Source: DAOUET01 sp034430155 (GTDB lineage Bacteria; Chloroflexota; Anaerolineae; Anaerolineales; UBA4823). From it: a DNA stretch of 55,027 nt. The position numbers and the translations under genes were made by a program. Of this stretch, positions 33,661-42,559 are shown piece after piece. How positions within the stretch are numbered: position 1 is the stretch's first letter; the number at the start of each line of letters is the position of its first letter. Below the pieces are notes generated by a model. It ran no database searches and was not told where the DNA came from. It was given only the letters and a program-made list of their open reading frames with translations. The stretch covers positions 1-55,027 of the forward strand of contig DAOUET010000025.1 of assembly GCA_034430155.1 (NCBI GenBank), in the 5' to 3' direction.

Positions 33661-35028
33661 CTAAGAAATTGGCAGCTCATCATCATTTTGCTCCAGCTCT
33701 GTTACGGTATTTTTCTCGAGGAGATCAACGAGTACCGTCTGTACTGCTAAGCCTTTGACAGTCTCGACTTCAAACCTAACCCGGTTTGTTTCGACTACAT
33801 CCCCTGAGTGTAGCACACGTCCAAGCAGCGCCATGAGTAACCCGCCGACTGTGTCTGCATCGTCGTGACATAGATTGAGATCATGATGTTGATTCAATTC
33901 ATCGAGTAGCAAGTCCCCGCGCACCCTGAGTTTTCCGGGGCCTAGCTGTTGTATCGGTGGGATTTCCTGATCAAATTCATCCTGGATCTCGCCTACTACT
34001 TCCTCAACCAAATCCTCAATAGTGACCAATCCTGAAGTGCCTCCAAATTCATCGATAACAATGGCTATTTGAATGCCTTCTTGGCGAAAACGCATCAATA
34101 ATCCTTCGAGGGATAACGATTCTGGGACAAACAAGGCGGGACGAAGAAACTTGCGGAGATCGAATGGCTGCGAGGATTTTATCTGATGTCGGGCGAGGTC
34201 TTTTATATGCAGAATCCCGTTGATGTGGTCAAGGTTTCCCTCAAAAACCGGGAAACGGCTAGCCCGCGCCTGGCATACCCGTCTTAAAGTAGCAATTTCA
34301 TCAAAATTGATTGGGATTCCCAGAATGCGCGTGCGAGGTGTCATAACTTGACCGATGGTTCGCTCGCTGAGGTCAAAGATGTTTTCGATAAAAAGCTGCT
34401 CATCCGCCTCAATTAATCCACTCTCATAGCTCTCTTCCACGATCAATTCCAATTCATCAGGTGACATTAGTCTGGAACCTGGCTCGGCTGGCGGGATACC
34501 TATCAGCTGCATTATGCCATTGGCTATCCCGTTTAGAACTACGACTATGGGCAGAAAAATCCGTTCTATGACCGCCATGGGTTTATGCAGGCGTAGCACC
34601 ATTGAGTCTGCAGATTGTAATGCCAAAGTTTTGGGCACCATTTCACCTATCACTACGTGCAGGTAGGTCAATAATCCAATCGAGAAAACTGCGGATATTG
34701 AATGAGCGACGGGCATGGCGAGTTCCCCAAGGTTTTCAAGAGGATTGCTAATCCAATCGGCAATGGCATGTTCACCATACATGCCTAAACCTAAGCTGGC
34801 AATGGTAATACCTACCTGAGCAGTGGCCAGATAACGGTTTTGTTTGTCCGGGTGGCGAAGGATTTCTAAAACCCGACGGGCAGTCTTTGATCCACGCTGT
34901 GCTCTTTGTGCAATGCGGGTGTGAGGTGCTGCTACAATGGCAAATTCAGCGGCAACGAAGATACCATTGATTATTATTAATGAGCTGATAATCGCGATCG
35001 GAAAGATAGTATCGATCATTGCAGCCAT
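33661..35028 (-). CDS. CNNM/CorC-like CBS-domain membrane protein, second copy
   Basis: This 455-residue member of the HlyC/CorC group has a DUF21 transmembrane domain (four helices in the first ~200 residues, beginning FPIAIISSLIIINGIFVAAEFAIV). Two CBS domains follow (GQVMTPRTRILGIP, IVIDEFGGTSGLVTIEDLVEE), and then a C-terminal CorC/HlyC FAD-like domain (LRVRGDLLLDELNQHHDL). Such proteins act in Mg2+ efflux or ion homeostasis; the old haemolysin name is misleading. The start lies 13 bases inside the end of its paralogue, so they are co-translated. Both copies are full length and share motif order but are well diverged in the membrane part. A heteromer is possible. Confidence 0.92.
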   Translation of the reverse strand: MAAMIDTIFPIAIISSLIIINGIFVAAEFAIVAAPHTRIAQRAQRGSKTARRVLEILRHPDKQNRYLATAQVGITIASLGLGMYGEHAIADWISNPLENLGELAMPVAHSISAVFSIGLLTYLHVVIGEMVPKTLALQSADSMVLRLHKPMAVIERIFLPIVVVLNGIANGIMQLIGIPPAEPGSRLMSPDELELIVEESYESGLIEADEQLFIENIFDLSERTIGQVMTPRTRILGIPINFDEIATLRRVCQARASRFPVFEGNLDHINGILHIKDLARHQIKSSQPFDLRKFLRPALFVPESLSLEGLLMRFRQEGIQIAIVIDEFGGTSGLVTIEDLVEEVVGEIQDEFDQEIPPIQQLGPGKLRVRGDLLLDELNQHHDLNLCHDDADTVGGLLMALLGRVLHSGDVVETNRVRFEVETVKGLAVQTVLVDLLEKNTVTELEQNDDELPIS

Positions 35029-36353
35029 TCTTTAAGATGTTGGATTTGTGCAGGAGTGACCTCTATACTTACAGATGAGACACCTTTCCCATCCATATCT
35101 TCAACCTTGATGGTAACCCCTTGGTAATGAATCGTCTCTCCAATCCTGGGAACATGTCCGAGGGCGTCAAGCACCAGCCCTCCAAGAGTATCAACCTGCT
35201 CATCTGACAGGTAAAGGTCGAGCATTTCATTCAGTTCGTCAATCAAAATATCTCCCCGCACTTGAACTCTGTTGGTGGTCAGGATCTTTACCAAGGGGCG
35301 AACATCGGTGTCAAATTCATCCTGCAGCTCACCGAAAATTTCCTCAATTAAATCTTCTAGTGTAACGATACCGGCGGTACCGCCAAATTCATCTAACACT
35401 ATAGCGATGTGGTAGCGTTTTTTTTGCAATAATGTAAAAACTTCATCGACAGGCATCATTTCTGGAATGAAAAGAACCGGTCGCATGGCCTCCCGCACAT
35501 TATGCTGGCCAGTTTGCATCTGCAAGCATAATAGATCTTTAAGATGGACTATCCCAATGATGTTATCGATGGAATCTTCGTAAAGTGGTAGACGAGAGAA
35601 GGGTGAGTAGGCCAACAAATTTAATAAATCCTGACAGGAGCTTTCCACTGAAGCCGCTAGCATGCGGTTCCGGGGCATCATGACCTGCCTGACGGCCAGC
35701 TTGCGGAGCTCTAAAGAGTTTTTCAATAAACGGCGTTCTTCTTTATCCAACAAGCCACCCGCGCTGCTTTCTTCAAACAGTATTAATATTTCTTCGGGAG
35801 AATGGATGTGGATATGCTCGGTATCCATACTTCTACCTAACAACCTTAATATTGCTTGGCCGCTGCCGTTGAAAACCCAAATAAAAGGTGTAAATATGAT
35901 AGTAGACCAGCGCATCGGGATGGTAGTCAGCAGGGCAAGCCTTTCCGGATAGAGGACACCTATTGATTTTGGCAGCAACTCACCAAAGATGACTTGTAGG
36001 GCGGTCAATGAAATCAGCACGACAGTAGATGTTATAGATTCTGCTGAAGTAATGGGCAAGCTGGTGATCTTTGATAGATACGGAGAGATCACTGGCGTCA
36101 ATTGTGCCTGACCATAAAACCCCAGCACCAGGCTGGAGGCGGTGATGCCTAACTGGCAAGCTGCGATGTAGTCATCCAGGCGGTGCTGGTCTTTGACAAT
36201 CGGCAGTAAAGTGCGTGCTAGACGATTCCCCTGTGAGGCAAGTTGAGCCAACCGGGTGCGCCTAGCACTGACAGAAGAGAATTCAGCTGCAACGTATAAA
36301 GAATTAATCAGGATGAGAAACGCTAACGAAGATGGTACGACGATCCAGGTCAT
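35016..36353 (-). CDS. CNNM/CorC-like CBS-domain membrane protein, first copy
   Basis: This 445-residue paralogue of the next gene has a DUF21 membrane domain (LAFLILINSLYVAAEFSSVSA with the conserved AAEF turn), the acidic-helix linker LLDKEERRLLKNSLELRK, and a CBS pair (VRQVMMPRNRMLAAS, IVLDEFGGTAGIVTLEDLIEE). The C-terminal CorC/HlyC domain is VQVRGDILIDELNEMLDL. It is the upstream member of the tandem pair. It starts about 50 bases after the GH31 gene, so it may be the distal part of the same transcript. Mg2+ or other divalent-cation export is known for the family; the ion here is not shown by the sequence. Confidence 0.92.
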   Translation of the reverse strand: MTWIVVPSSLAFLILINSLYVAAEFSSVSARRTRLAQLASQGNRLARTLLPIVKDQHRLDDYIAACQLGITASSLVLGFYGQAQLTPVISPYLSKITSLPITSAESITSTVVLISLTALQVIFGELLPKSIGVLYPERLALLTTIPMRWSTIIFTPFIWVFNGSGQAILRLLGRSMDTEHIHIHSPEEILILFEESSAGGLLDKEERRLLKNSLELRKLAVRQVMMPRNRMLAASVESSCQDLLNLLAYSPFSRLPLYEDSIDNIIGIVHLKDLLCLQMQTGQHNVREAMRPVLFIPEMMPVDEVFTLLQKKRYHIAIVLDEFGGTAGIVTLEDLIEEIFGELQDEFDTDVRPLVKILTTNRVQVRGDILIDELNEMLDLYLSDEQVDTLGGLVLDALGHVPRIGETIHYQGVTIKVEDMDGKGVSSVSIEVTPAQIQHLKEWLQ

Positions 36354-36402
36354 TTAGAAAATAAGTATAACATGCAGAAAAACCAAATAGGTCGATTACG
36401 GA

Positions 36403-38853
36403 TCAATGGTGAAATCTCCCTTCGATCCGGATGATATCAAACAGACCTGATTCAACCAAGTCCTCCTGGCAAGCGATTTCCTTATTATCAACCCAGGCGC
36501 GTTTTGCGGAAAATCCGTGCAGGCGGATAGATATATTTTTATATGGGAAAGCGTAATGCCCTGCGTGGTCATGGCGAATATCTACGCCCATTTTTGACTT
36601 CGATATATAGAACTCATCCATTCGACAGGGACCATAACCATCTCCGGCATCAGAGTAAAGCCAACTCTCGAATTCATCTTCCGATATGGGATAGAGATGT
36701 AATACAAGGTTGCCATCTTCTACCATTGGGAGCAGACTGCCAGCGCGCACTAATATCGGGATGGTATTTAATTCCACCGGAAGCTGTATCTTTCCTGGCC
36801 CATGGTATGAATTCTCATTCCAAAAATCGTACCACTGACCGCTTGGTAGGAACACACTTCGAGAAGTCATACTCTGCTCGAGAACTGGAGCTACTAACAG
36901 GGAGTTTCCTAAAAGAAATTGATCTTCAACCTCCCAAAGTTCCTTATTATCAGGGTTCTGCCAAAAACTTGGACGAACCAATGGAAAACCAAACTGCATC
37001 GCCTCCCATGCGAGACTGTAAAAGTAGGGTATCAGTTTATACCTCAGCTTTAAGGTGTCTCGGATGATGCTTAATACGGGTTCGCCAAATCTCCAGGGCT
37101 CCCGGGGGTATGTACCTAAGGCCGAATGCGAGCGGAAAAACGGGGTAAAGGCAGCAAATTGAAACCAGCGGACATAGAGTTCGGCTGAGGGATTCCCCAA
37201 GAAACCGCCTATATCCGAACCGGAAAAGGGGACGCCCGATAGCCCTAATCCAATGAGAGTAGGCACTGTCTGCCGTAAAGCTGCCCAGGTGCTTTCGATA
37301 TCAGCGGTCCAAACCCACGAGTACCTTCCTATGCCCGCCCATCCGGAGCGAGAAAGTAACCATGGGCGTTGCGCCGGCATCGACTCATTTATTGCCTCGA
37401 ATCCAGATTTATTCATCAATAGACCATAAACGTTATGCGCCTGCCGGTGGTCGCCACGACGACCTTCTAAGTTGTGACAGGTGCAGAGAGGTAGTGAGAG
37501 GTCTCCCCAGGCTGCAAAGGATGTGGGTTCGTTCATATCGTGCCATATCCCGGCGATACCCTGTTCAAGCAATCTGGAGTATTGTTTGCCCCACCACTTG
37601 CGCACAACAGGATCGGTAAAATCTGGGTATACCGACCAACCCGGCCAGACTAGACCAATGAGTAACTTTCCATCCGGCAAAGTGCAAAACAAACCTTTTT
37701 TCAGCCCTTCAGAAAATAAGAAAAAGTCTTGATCGTATTTAACCCCTGGGTCTAGAATCGCGACAAGCCGTATATCCTTTTTTATAAGTTCATTCGACAG
37801 ACCAGCCAGATCAGGGAATCGCTGAGTATCCACGGTAAACACTCGGTATCCATCCATATAATCGATGTCCAGGTGAATTGCCGAGATGGGAAGATCATAC
37901 TGCGAGAAACCTTCAGCAATTGCGTAGATATCCGATTCACTTTTGTAACCCCAACGAGATTGGTGGTAGCCCAATGCCCAGCGAGGCGGCAAGGCAGGGC
38001 GTCCAGTTAGTTGGGTGAAAAGCTTAATGACGTGATCTGGAGAACCGGGGAAGAAATAATAGCGTAACATGCCTTTCTCAAAGTGCACAGTAGAAACCTG
38101 TTCGTAAACACCCAGAGGTATATCAGACCCTTCGAGGAAATCGGGTTTCAAATCTTGAAAGGAAAAGCTGGCTTTGTAAGGGTTTTCATAAAAAATTAGA
38201 TAGCTGCCACCCTCATGCATACCAAGATAGACCGGGATGTTCAGGTAAAGTGGATCCTGTCCGGGGCTATAACCTCCGCGTGGATCTGTATTCCAAACCT
38301 GGTAAGTTCCCCCTCGCAGATTAAGGGAGGCCGCTCGTTCGCCTAAGCCATAGACATGAAGGTCTGATTCCATTTGAGCAAGATGAAACCAAGCTTCGTC
38401 CTTGCGGATGGGAGATAACTCTTGCCGAAGAATATGGCCACTGAGATCTCGATAAGTTAATCTCCCATTTTCATTGATATGGATCGAGAAGGTATCGCAC
38501 GATAGGTCCCAACCGTGGACATCCTGATTAATGCTAATTTTCACATCGGGCCATTCGTTTTCCGTCAAAGCATAGGAAATTGGGCTATCTTCTGTGCCCC
38601 ATGAAACCCGTACAAAATACGGCGAAACGAAAATCACTTCTAATTCGGTACGTTCGAATTCAAATCGGGCACCACATGGGAGGTTCTTAACTTCTAGAAG
38701 TTTTCCTGGTGTCAGATAGGGAGCTGAAGATCTCTCACCCTCCCGCTGGTTTTTATCCAACCAATCTCTAGTGAGGGCGTAACGAATTGTACGAAGCATA
38801 TTTAATAGTTTGATGCGTTGGAAAGAAAGTATGGTTGATTTGAGATGCGTCAT
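36403..38853 (-). CDS. Glycoside hydrolase family 31 alpha-glucosidase-type enzyme
   Basis: This protein of about 816 residues cleaves alpha-linked glucose or xylose from glucans. The N-terminal beta-sandwich runs to about residue 230. The (beta/alpha)8 domain carries the nucleophile Asp in WHDMNEPTSFA and the acid/base Asp in the RYSWVWTADIESTW region, and GVPFSGSDIGGF and QFAAFTPFFRSHS complete the GH31 sites. A C-terminal sandwich with the IPILVRAGSLLPM strand follows. The start is uncertain: ATG 38853 is taken because the longer frame to 38943 would overlap the glycosyltransferase, and ATG 38799 is also possible; none has a clear Shine-Dalgarno. No signal peptide is obvious, so it is probably cytosolic. 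Neighbouring genes suggest glycogen or maltodextrin turnover. Confidence 0.9.
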   Translation of the reverse strand: MTHLKSTILSFQRIKLLNMLRTIRYALTRDWLDKNQREGERSSAPYLTPGKLLEVKNLPCGARFEFERTELEVIFVSPYFVRVSWGTEDSPISYALTENEWPDVKISINQDVHGWDLSCDTFSIHINENGRLTYRDLSGHILRQELSPIRKDEAWFHLAQMESDLHVYGLGERAASLNLRGGTYQVWNTDPRGGYSPGQDPLYLNIPVYLGMHEGGSYLIFYENPYKASFSFQDLKPDFLEGSDIPLGVYEQVSTVHFEKGMLRYYFFPGSPDHVIKLFTQLTGRPALPPRWALGYHQSRWGYKSESDIYAIAEGFSQYDLPISAIHLDIDYMDGYRVFTVDTQRFPDLAGLSNELIKKDIRLVAILDPGVKYDQDFFLFSEGLKKGLFCTLPDGKLLIGLVWPGWSVYPDFTDPVVRKWWGKQYSRLLEQGIAGIWHDMNEPTSFAAWGDLSLPLCTCHNLEGRRGDHRQAHNVYGLLMNKSGFEAINESMPAQRPWLLSRSGWAGIGRYSWVWTADIESTWAALRQTVPTLIGLGLSGVPFSGSDIGGFLGNPSAELYVRWFQFAAFTPFFRSHSALGTYPREPWRFGEPVLSIIRDTLKLRYKLIPYFYSLAWEAMQFGFPLVRPSFWQNPDNKELWEVEDQFLLGNSLLVAPVLEQSMTSRSVFLPSGQWYDFWNENSYHGPGKIQLPVELNTIPILVRAGSLLPMVEDGNLVLHLYPISEDEFESWLYSDAGDGYGPCRMDEFYISKSKMGVDIRHDHAGHYAFPYKNISIRLHGFSAKRAWVDNKEIACQEDLVESGLFDIIRIEGRFHH

Positions 38854-38900
38854 AGCGATTAGCGGTCCCGGACAGGTTCTTATCGATCGCGAAAGAAACT

Positions 38901-40571
38901 TTATATTATATAACGCGCGTAAGTTTGGGAGGTGCGTTCCCACGAAAAACTGTTTTGAAGATAAGTGATCCCCTCGACGAGCATGCCGTAGTACAGGTGA
39001 GGCTGTTGCTGGTATATTCTCACCCCATCTTTTATTGCGAGCTGAAGTTCCTCTGCCATCTCTCGGAAAATTCTGAATGAAGTACGCTGTTCAACCCGGT
39101 CCGGTTTTTGACCAAGTTGGTTGTAATCAGCTGCATTGATCCCTTGCCAGTCTGCAATGGCTGAAGGGATGTCATCAGGTTCACGGTAAAGGATGCCTGT
39201 TGGGTGGGCAGAGGACCCGTATAGTCGGTCCGAGCGAATCTGGACAGCGGGACTGAAGGCGGAGGCTGCTCTGAAAGGGACGATCTGTTGCAGAATCCCT
39301 CCGGTCGCCCGTCCAATTCCTACCGTTCCCATTAAATAAAATTCATTTGCCATGCCAAATGGCTCATAGAGAGATGGCATTATTCCATATGTTGCGCCTT
39401 GCAAGGTGACAAAATACCCTTCCCGGAAGAGAAAAGGTAATACTATTACTTGATCTGGAAAGCTTCGAGCTAATTTCTTTAAGAAGGAAAGTCCTACTAA
39501 TCCTTCATCCCCAGGGATTGGCAAAATCAAGAAACGCGCATCTCCGCCCCCTTCCAGGAAGCCCCTGATAGCTAGGCAAGCAACATCAAAGCCCTTTTGA
39601 CGGGGATCATCACGACCAGCTAGAACAAACCAGGGAGCATCATCTCGTTTTAATTTTTCCAGATTTCCCCATAACGGTTTATCTTTTGTTGGTTTTAATA
39701 CATCCAGGGCTGCCAAAGCTTTCTGGCGGTTTGCTGATTTCCATTTCCCCAATCCAAAATAATTCCCGCCCCTTGCTGTCGTTAAAATATCGTTTGGCAC
39801 TACCGTATCAATGAAAAGGCCATTATTAACCCCCACCAATATTGTAGATAAGATACTTCTTAGATGAGGTGCCAATATTTCGGTTTGCAAGGTCTCTTCC
39901 CTGAAATCTGATGAAAAAGTCTCTGAAACTGTAAAAACCGGCTTGTTAACCAAGGGCAAGGCGCGCTCGAGAATAGTTTTCCCTGGACAAAGTGTAGGGT
40001 CGATAGCGAAGCGAAGTAGATCATTGTCCCTGGCTTGGTTGTCATAACTGTTGTGTAATGTCAGGAAAGCTTTGTACTCAATAAGTTCGGTTCTGGTCAA
40101 CGCTAATACCGCTGTGGCTGCCTCCCAATCTTGCATCATCATAATCCAGATAGTTTGTGGAGAGATGATCGGGAGCGCTCGAACCACAGCAGACCCGAAG
40201 AACAAGGCATCCCGCAGTAATGCGGGCGTCCTATCTTCCGGGTTAAGTTTTAGATCATAGGGATGGCGGGAGCCAGCGAAGAAAAGTTTATCCTTTGGCT
40301 GTAAGAAATATTGATTTTGGTCACCCTTAAATTTATGTAGGATAACGGTCTTTTTTATGCCATCAAAGGGGACCTTAAAAGTACCGACTTGTTCCATTTG
40401 ATCTATGATTGTGGCTGTCTTTGATATTCTATGGTGGAAAGGGGTTATCACAATGCTCGCGAGTTGTGAAGCTCTACTAACTTGCTGCGGCAATCTGGCC
40501 ATAACCGCGGAAATTCCACCGCTTGGAGCATATTGAGTTTCGTATGTAATAAAGGCAATCTTCTTTAACAT
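38901..40571 (-). CDS. Starch/glycogen-synthase-like glycosyltransferase (GT5-type)
   Basis: This is a 556-residue GT-B enzyme. The N-terminus IAFITYETQYAPSGGISAVMARLP matches the sugar-nucleotide-transferase start in which KxGG is replaced by SGG. The C-terminal domain has the acceptor/donor site PSLYEPFGMANEFYLMG, followed by RATGGIL. That pattern is typical of GT5 starch synthases and related archaeal enzymes. ATG 40571 is preferred because AAGGGAGA lies five bases upstream; it removes nine residues from the longer frame. It probably extends an alpha-glucan from ADP- or UDP-glucose. It sits between a sugar-nucleotide gene and the GH31 gene, so a glucan-making and -degrading unit is likely. 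The donor sugar is inferred. Confidence 0.85.
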   Translation of the reverse strand: MLKKIAFITYETQYAPSGGISAVMARLPQQVSRASQLASIVITPFHHRISKTATIIDQMEQVGTFKVPFDGIKKTVILHKFKGDQNQYFLQPKDKLFFAGSRHPYDLKLNPEDRTPALLRDALFFGSAVVRALPIISPQTIWIMMMQDWEAATAVLALTRTELIEYKAFLTLHNSYDNQARDNDLLRFAIDPTLCPGKTILERALPLVNKPVFTVSETFSSDFREETLQTEILAPHLRSILSTILVGVNNGLFIDTVVPNDILTTARGGNYFGLGKWKSANRQKALAALDVLKPTKDKPLWGNLEKLKRDDAPWFVLAGRDDPRQKGFDVACLAIRGFLEGGGDARFLILPIPGDEGLVGLSFLKKLARSFPDQVIVLPFLFREGYFVTLQGATYGIMPSLYEPFGMANEFYLMGTVGIGRATGGILQQIVPFRAASAFSPAVQIRSDRLYGSSAHPTGILYREPDDIPSAIADWQGINAADYNQLGQKPDRVEQRTSFRIFREMAEELQLAIKDGVRIYQQQPHLYYGMLVEGITYLQNSFSWERTSQTYARYII

Positions 40572-40635
40572 CCACATCTCCCTTATATTGTCCTGCAATC
40601 AATGCTTCAGTTGTATACCATACAACATTCAAGCG

Positions 40636-41604
40636 TTAGAGGACTACTTTCCCGGTAATGTTGGCATCATTCGCCAGGGTAATGCCTTCCAACAGTACCA
40701 CATTTTGGAGCCGGACTCTATCACCGATTCTGCAATTCTTTTCTATGTAGACAAAGGGACCTATGCTGCAACCCTCACCTATTACTGTTCCATATTCAAT
40801 GTGAAAAGGTGGGATAAGCTGGCAATTTGATCCGATTCGCAAATAGGACGATTTCGCATAGGCAATATCATTCTTTAGATAGAACTTATTGATTTTTAAC
40901 AGATCTTCTGGATTGGTCAAGGGCAAGCGCTGGTCTATGAACACACCTTTGGTTGGAAGATGGTCGTCGATCAACATTTGGATAGCATCTTGTATCTCGT
41001 ACTCGCCTCTGGGAGAAAGCGGCACCTCCTTGAGAAAATCTAAAATCCGGGGCGAGAAACAGTAAAGGGGCAGGCTGGAAATATTTGAGTGGGTTTGCCA
41101 AGTCGCTGGCTTTTCTATAATACGTCTGATGCTCTCCCCATTCATCTCGACGATACCACTATTCTTGAAGTGTTTATCACTAACTGGCATCAGCGCTAGA
41201 ACAGCGTCGAGCCGGGGATTCGACCCCCAGGTTGAGATCAATCGGCCGATATCTTGAGCGTTGACCAGGCTGTCGCAAGCAGATAGCATGAAAGCGCCTT
41301 TTATTAACGGTGCTGCCTGGCTTAGAGCATCTGCAGTTCCTCGAGGCTGGTGTTGGAAAACCAAACGGACCTGCACATCTATTGTTGAGTGGCAACGAAA
41401 ATGTCGAATTAATTGACGGTCATTGGGTTGCGCTACGATGATAAAATCGTTCAAACCATTGGAAGCCAGGTTTTCAATAATGCGTTCAATGATGGGTACA
41501 CCTAGTATGGGCATCATCGCCTTTGAGCGGTGGCGGGTGAGAGGGTAAAGTCGCGATCCTTTCCCGGCTGCCAAAATGACGGCGCTTGTGAGACGGTTTA
41601 ACAC
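40636..41604 (-). CDS. Sugar-phosphate nucleotidyltransferase with C-terminal beta-helix
   Basis: This 322-residue protein has the nucleotidyltransferase domain first: AVILAAGKGSRLYPLTRHRSKAM holds the NTP-binding GxGxR and the substrate lysine. Later come FQHQPRGTADALSQA (base-binding GTA), SACDSLV (metal Asp) and IIEKP. From about residue 245 the chain turns into hexapeptide repeats (LIPPFHIEYGTVIGEGCSIGPFVYIEKNCRIGDRV), a short left-handed beta-helix. The architecture resembles GlmU or archaeal Sugar-1-P transferases, but the acetyltransferase half is too short to be GlmU. It probably supplies NDP-sugar to the downstream glycosyltransferase. The sugar and nucleotide are not decidable. Confidence 0.88.
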   Translation of the reverse strand: MLNRLTSAVILAAGKGSRLYPLTRHRSKAMMPILGVPIIERIIENLASNGLNDFIIVAQPNDRQLIRHFRCHSTIDVQVRLVFQHQPRGTADALSQAAPLIKGAFMLSACDSLVNAQDIGRLISTWGSNPRLDAVLALMPVSDKHFKNSGIVEMNGESIRRIIEKPATWQTHSNISSLPLYCFSPRILDFLKEVPLSPRGEYEIQDAIQMLIDDHLPTKGVFIDQRLPLTNPEDLLKINKFYLKNDIAYAKSSYLRIGSNCQLIPPFHIEYGTVIGEGCSIGPFVYIEKNCRIGDRVRLQNVVLLEGITLANDANITGKVVL

Positions 41605-41652
41605 TGACCCAATATCGATCTCGACAGAAATGGCGGAGATATCACCCTCATT

Positions 41653-42375
41653 TCAGGCAATATCATCCAGGGCTTCATTCTGGATGTTGAGCAATTCACC
41701 GATCCCAATGTAAGCGAGATCGAGTAATTCGTTGAAATCTCGCCGGGAGAAAGCTGCGCCTTCCGCAGTTCCTTGAATTTCTACATATTTTCCCTCTGAT
41801 GACATTACAACATTGATATCAACATCTGCTGCAGCATCTTCCTCGTAGCAAAGATCCAGCATTGCCACCCCACTCACAATTCCAACGCTGATAGCTGCGA
41901 TCCCAGGTTTCAAGGTATCTGACGGTAAAGTCCCCGCCTTGATCAACTTGTTCAAAGCCATATACAAAGCGACATACCCCCCCGTGATGGCGGCTGTACG
42001 GGTCCCGCCGTCAGCTTGCAACACGTCGCAATCTACGATACAGGTACGGGGACCTAAATTCACAAGATCTACTGCAGCTCGCAGACTGCGACCAATCAAG
42101 CGCCGGATTTCCTGAGTGCGACTGCCCGGTCGGAATATTTCGCGCGGCGTACGGCGTTGGGTGGCACGGGGTAACATGGCATATTCGGCGGTAACCCAAC
42201 CTCCAGGAAGGTTTTGATCTCGCTTCCAGGATGGCACGCCATTTTCAATGGTCACATTGCACAACACCTTGGTTTCTCCCATCCCAATTAATATGGAACC
42301 CTCTGGGTAAACGATATATCCAGGAGTGATGGTTACTGGTCTGATCTGGTTGAGTTTGCGACCGTCAATTCGCAT
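41653..42375 (-). CDS. rph: Ribonuclease PH
   Basis: This 240-residue phosphorolytic 3'-5' exonuclease trims tRNA precursors as a hexamer. MRIDGRKLNQIRPVTITPGY is the near-invariant start. GWVTAEYAMLPRATQRRTPRE, QEIRRLIGRSLRAAVDL and CDVLQADGGTRTAAITG (active-site Asp and phosphate-binding Gly-Gly-Thr) follow at standard spacing. The C-terminus VEIQGTAEGAAFSR is also standard. The ATG has AAGGGG upstream. It is the first gene of the minus-strand glucan unit and is divergent from a multipass membrane protein gene. The short spacing to the nucleotidyltransferase suggests co-transcription, though function is unrelated. Confidence 0.96.
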   Translation of the reverse strand: MRIDGRKLNQIRPVTITPGYIVYPEGSILIGMGETKVLCNVTIENGVPSWKRDQNLPGGWVTAEYAMLPRATQRRTPREIFRPGSRTQEIRRLIGRSLRAAVDLVNLGPRTCIVDCDVLQADGGTRTAAITGGYVALYMALNKLIKAGTLPSDTLKPGIAAISVGIVSGVAMLDLCYEEDAAADVDINVVMSSEGKYVEIQGTAEGAAFSRRDFNELLDLAYIGIGELLNIQNEALDDIA

Positions 42376-42453
42376 ATCTATCCCCTTGATATTTCCCTGT
42401 CTGGCGTTTTAAAATCGATAAACTAAGCGGGTTAATTTCGCGTTCAATTAAAG

Positions 42454-42462
42454 ATTATATCA
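42454..42462 (-). promoter_or_regulatory. Extended -10 element upstream of rph
   Basis: On the minus strand 42462-42454 reads TGATATAAT, a perfect -10 with an extended TGn. No good -35 lies 17 bases upstream, consistent with an extended -10 promoter. The leader to the ATG would be about 75 bases. It sits in the 184-base gap between divergent genes. Confidence 0.4.
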
Positions 42463-42559
42463 TTCAGGTTGGTGGAGAAATTACGAGACGGGCCCGGTGT
42501 TATAGTCGTTTTCCAGGTTTGTTATCCTTTTTGGTGAGACAGGTGATAAAATCGCTGCC

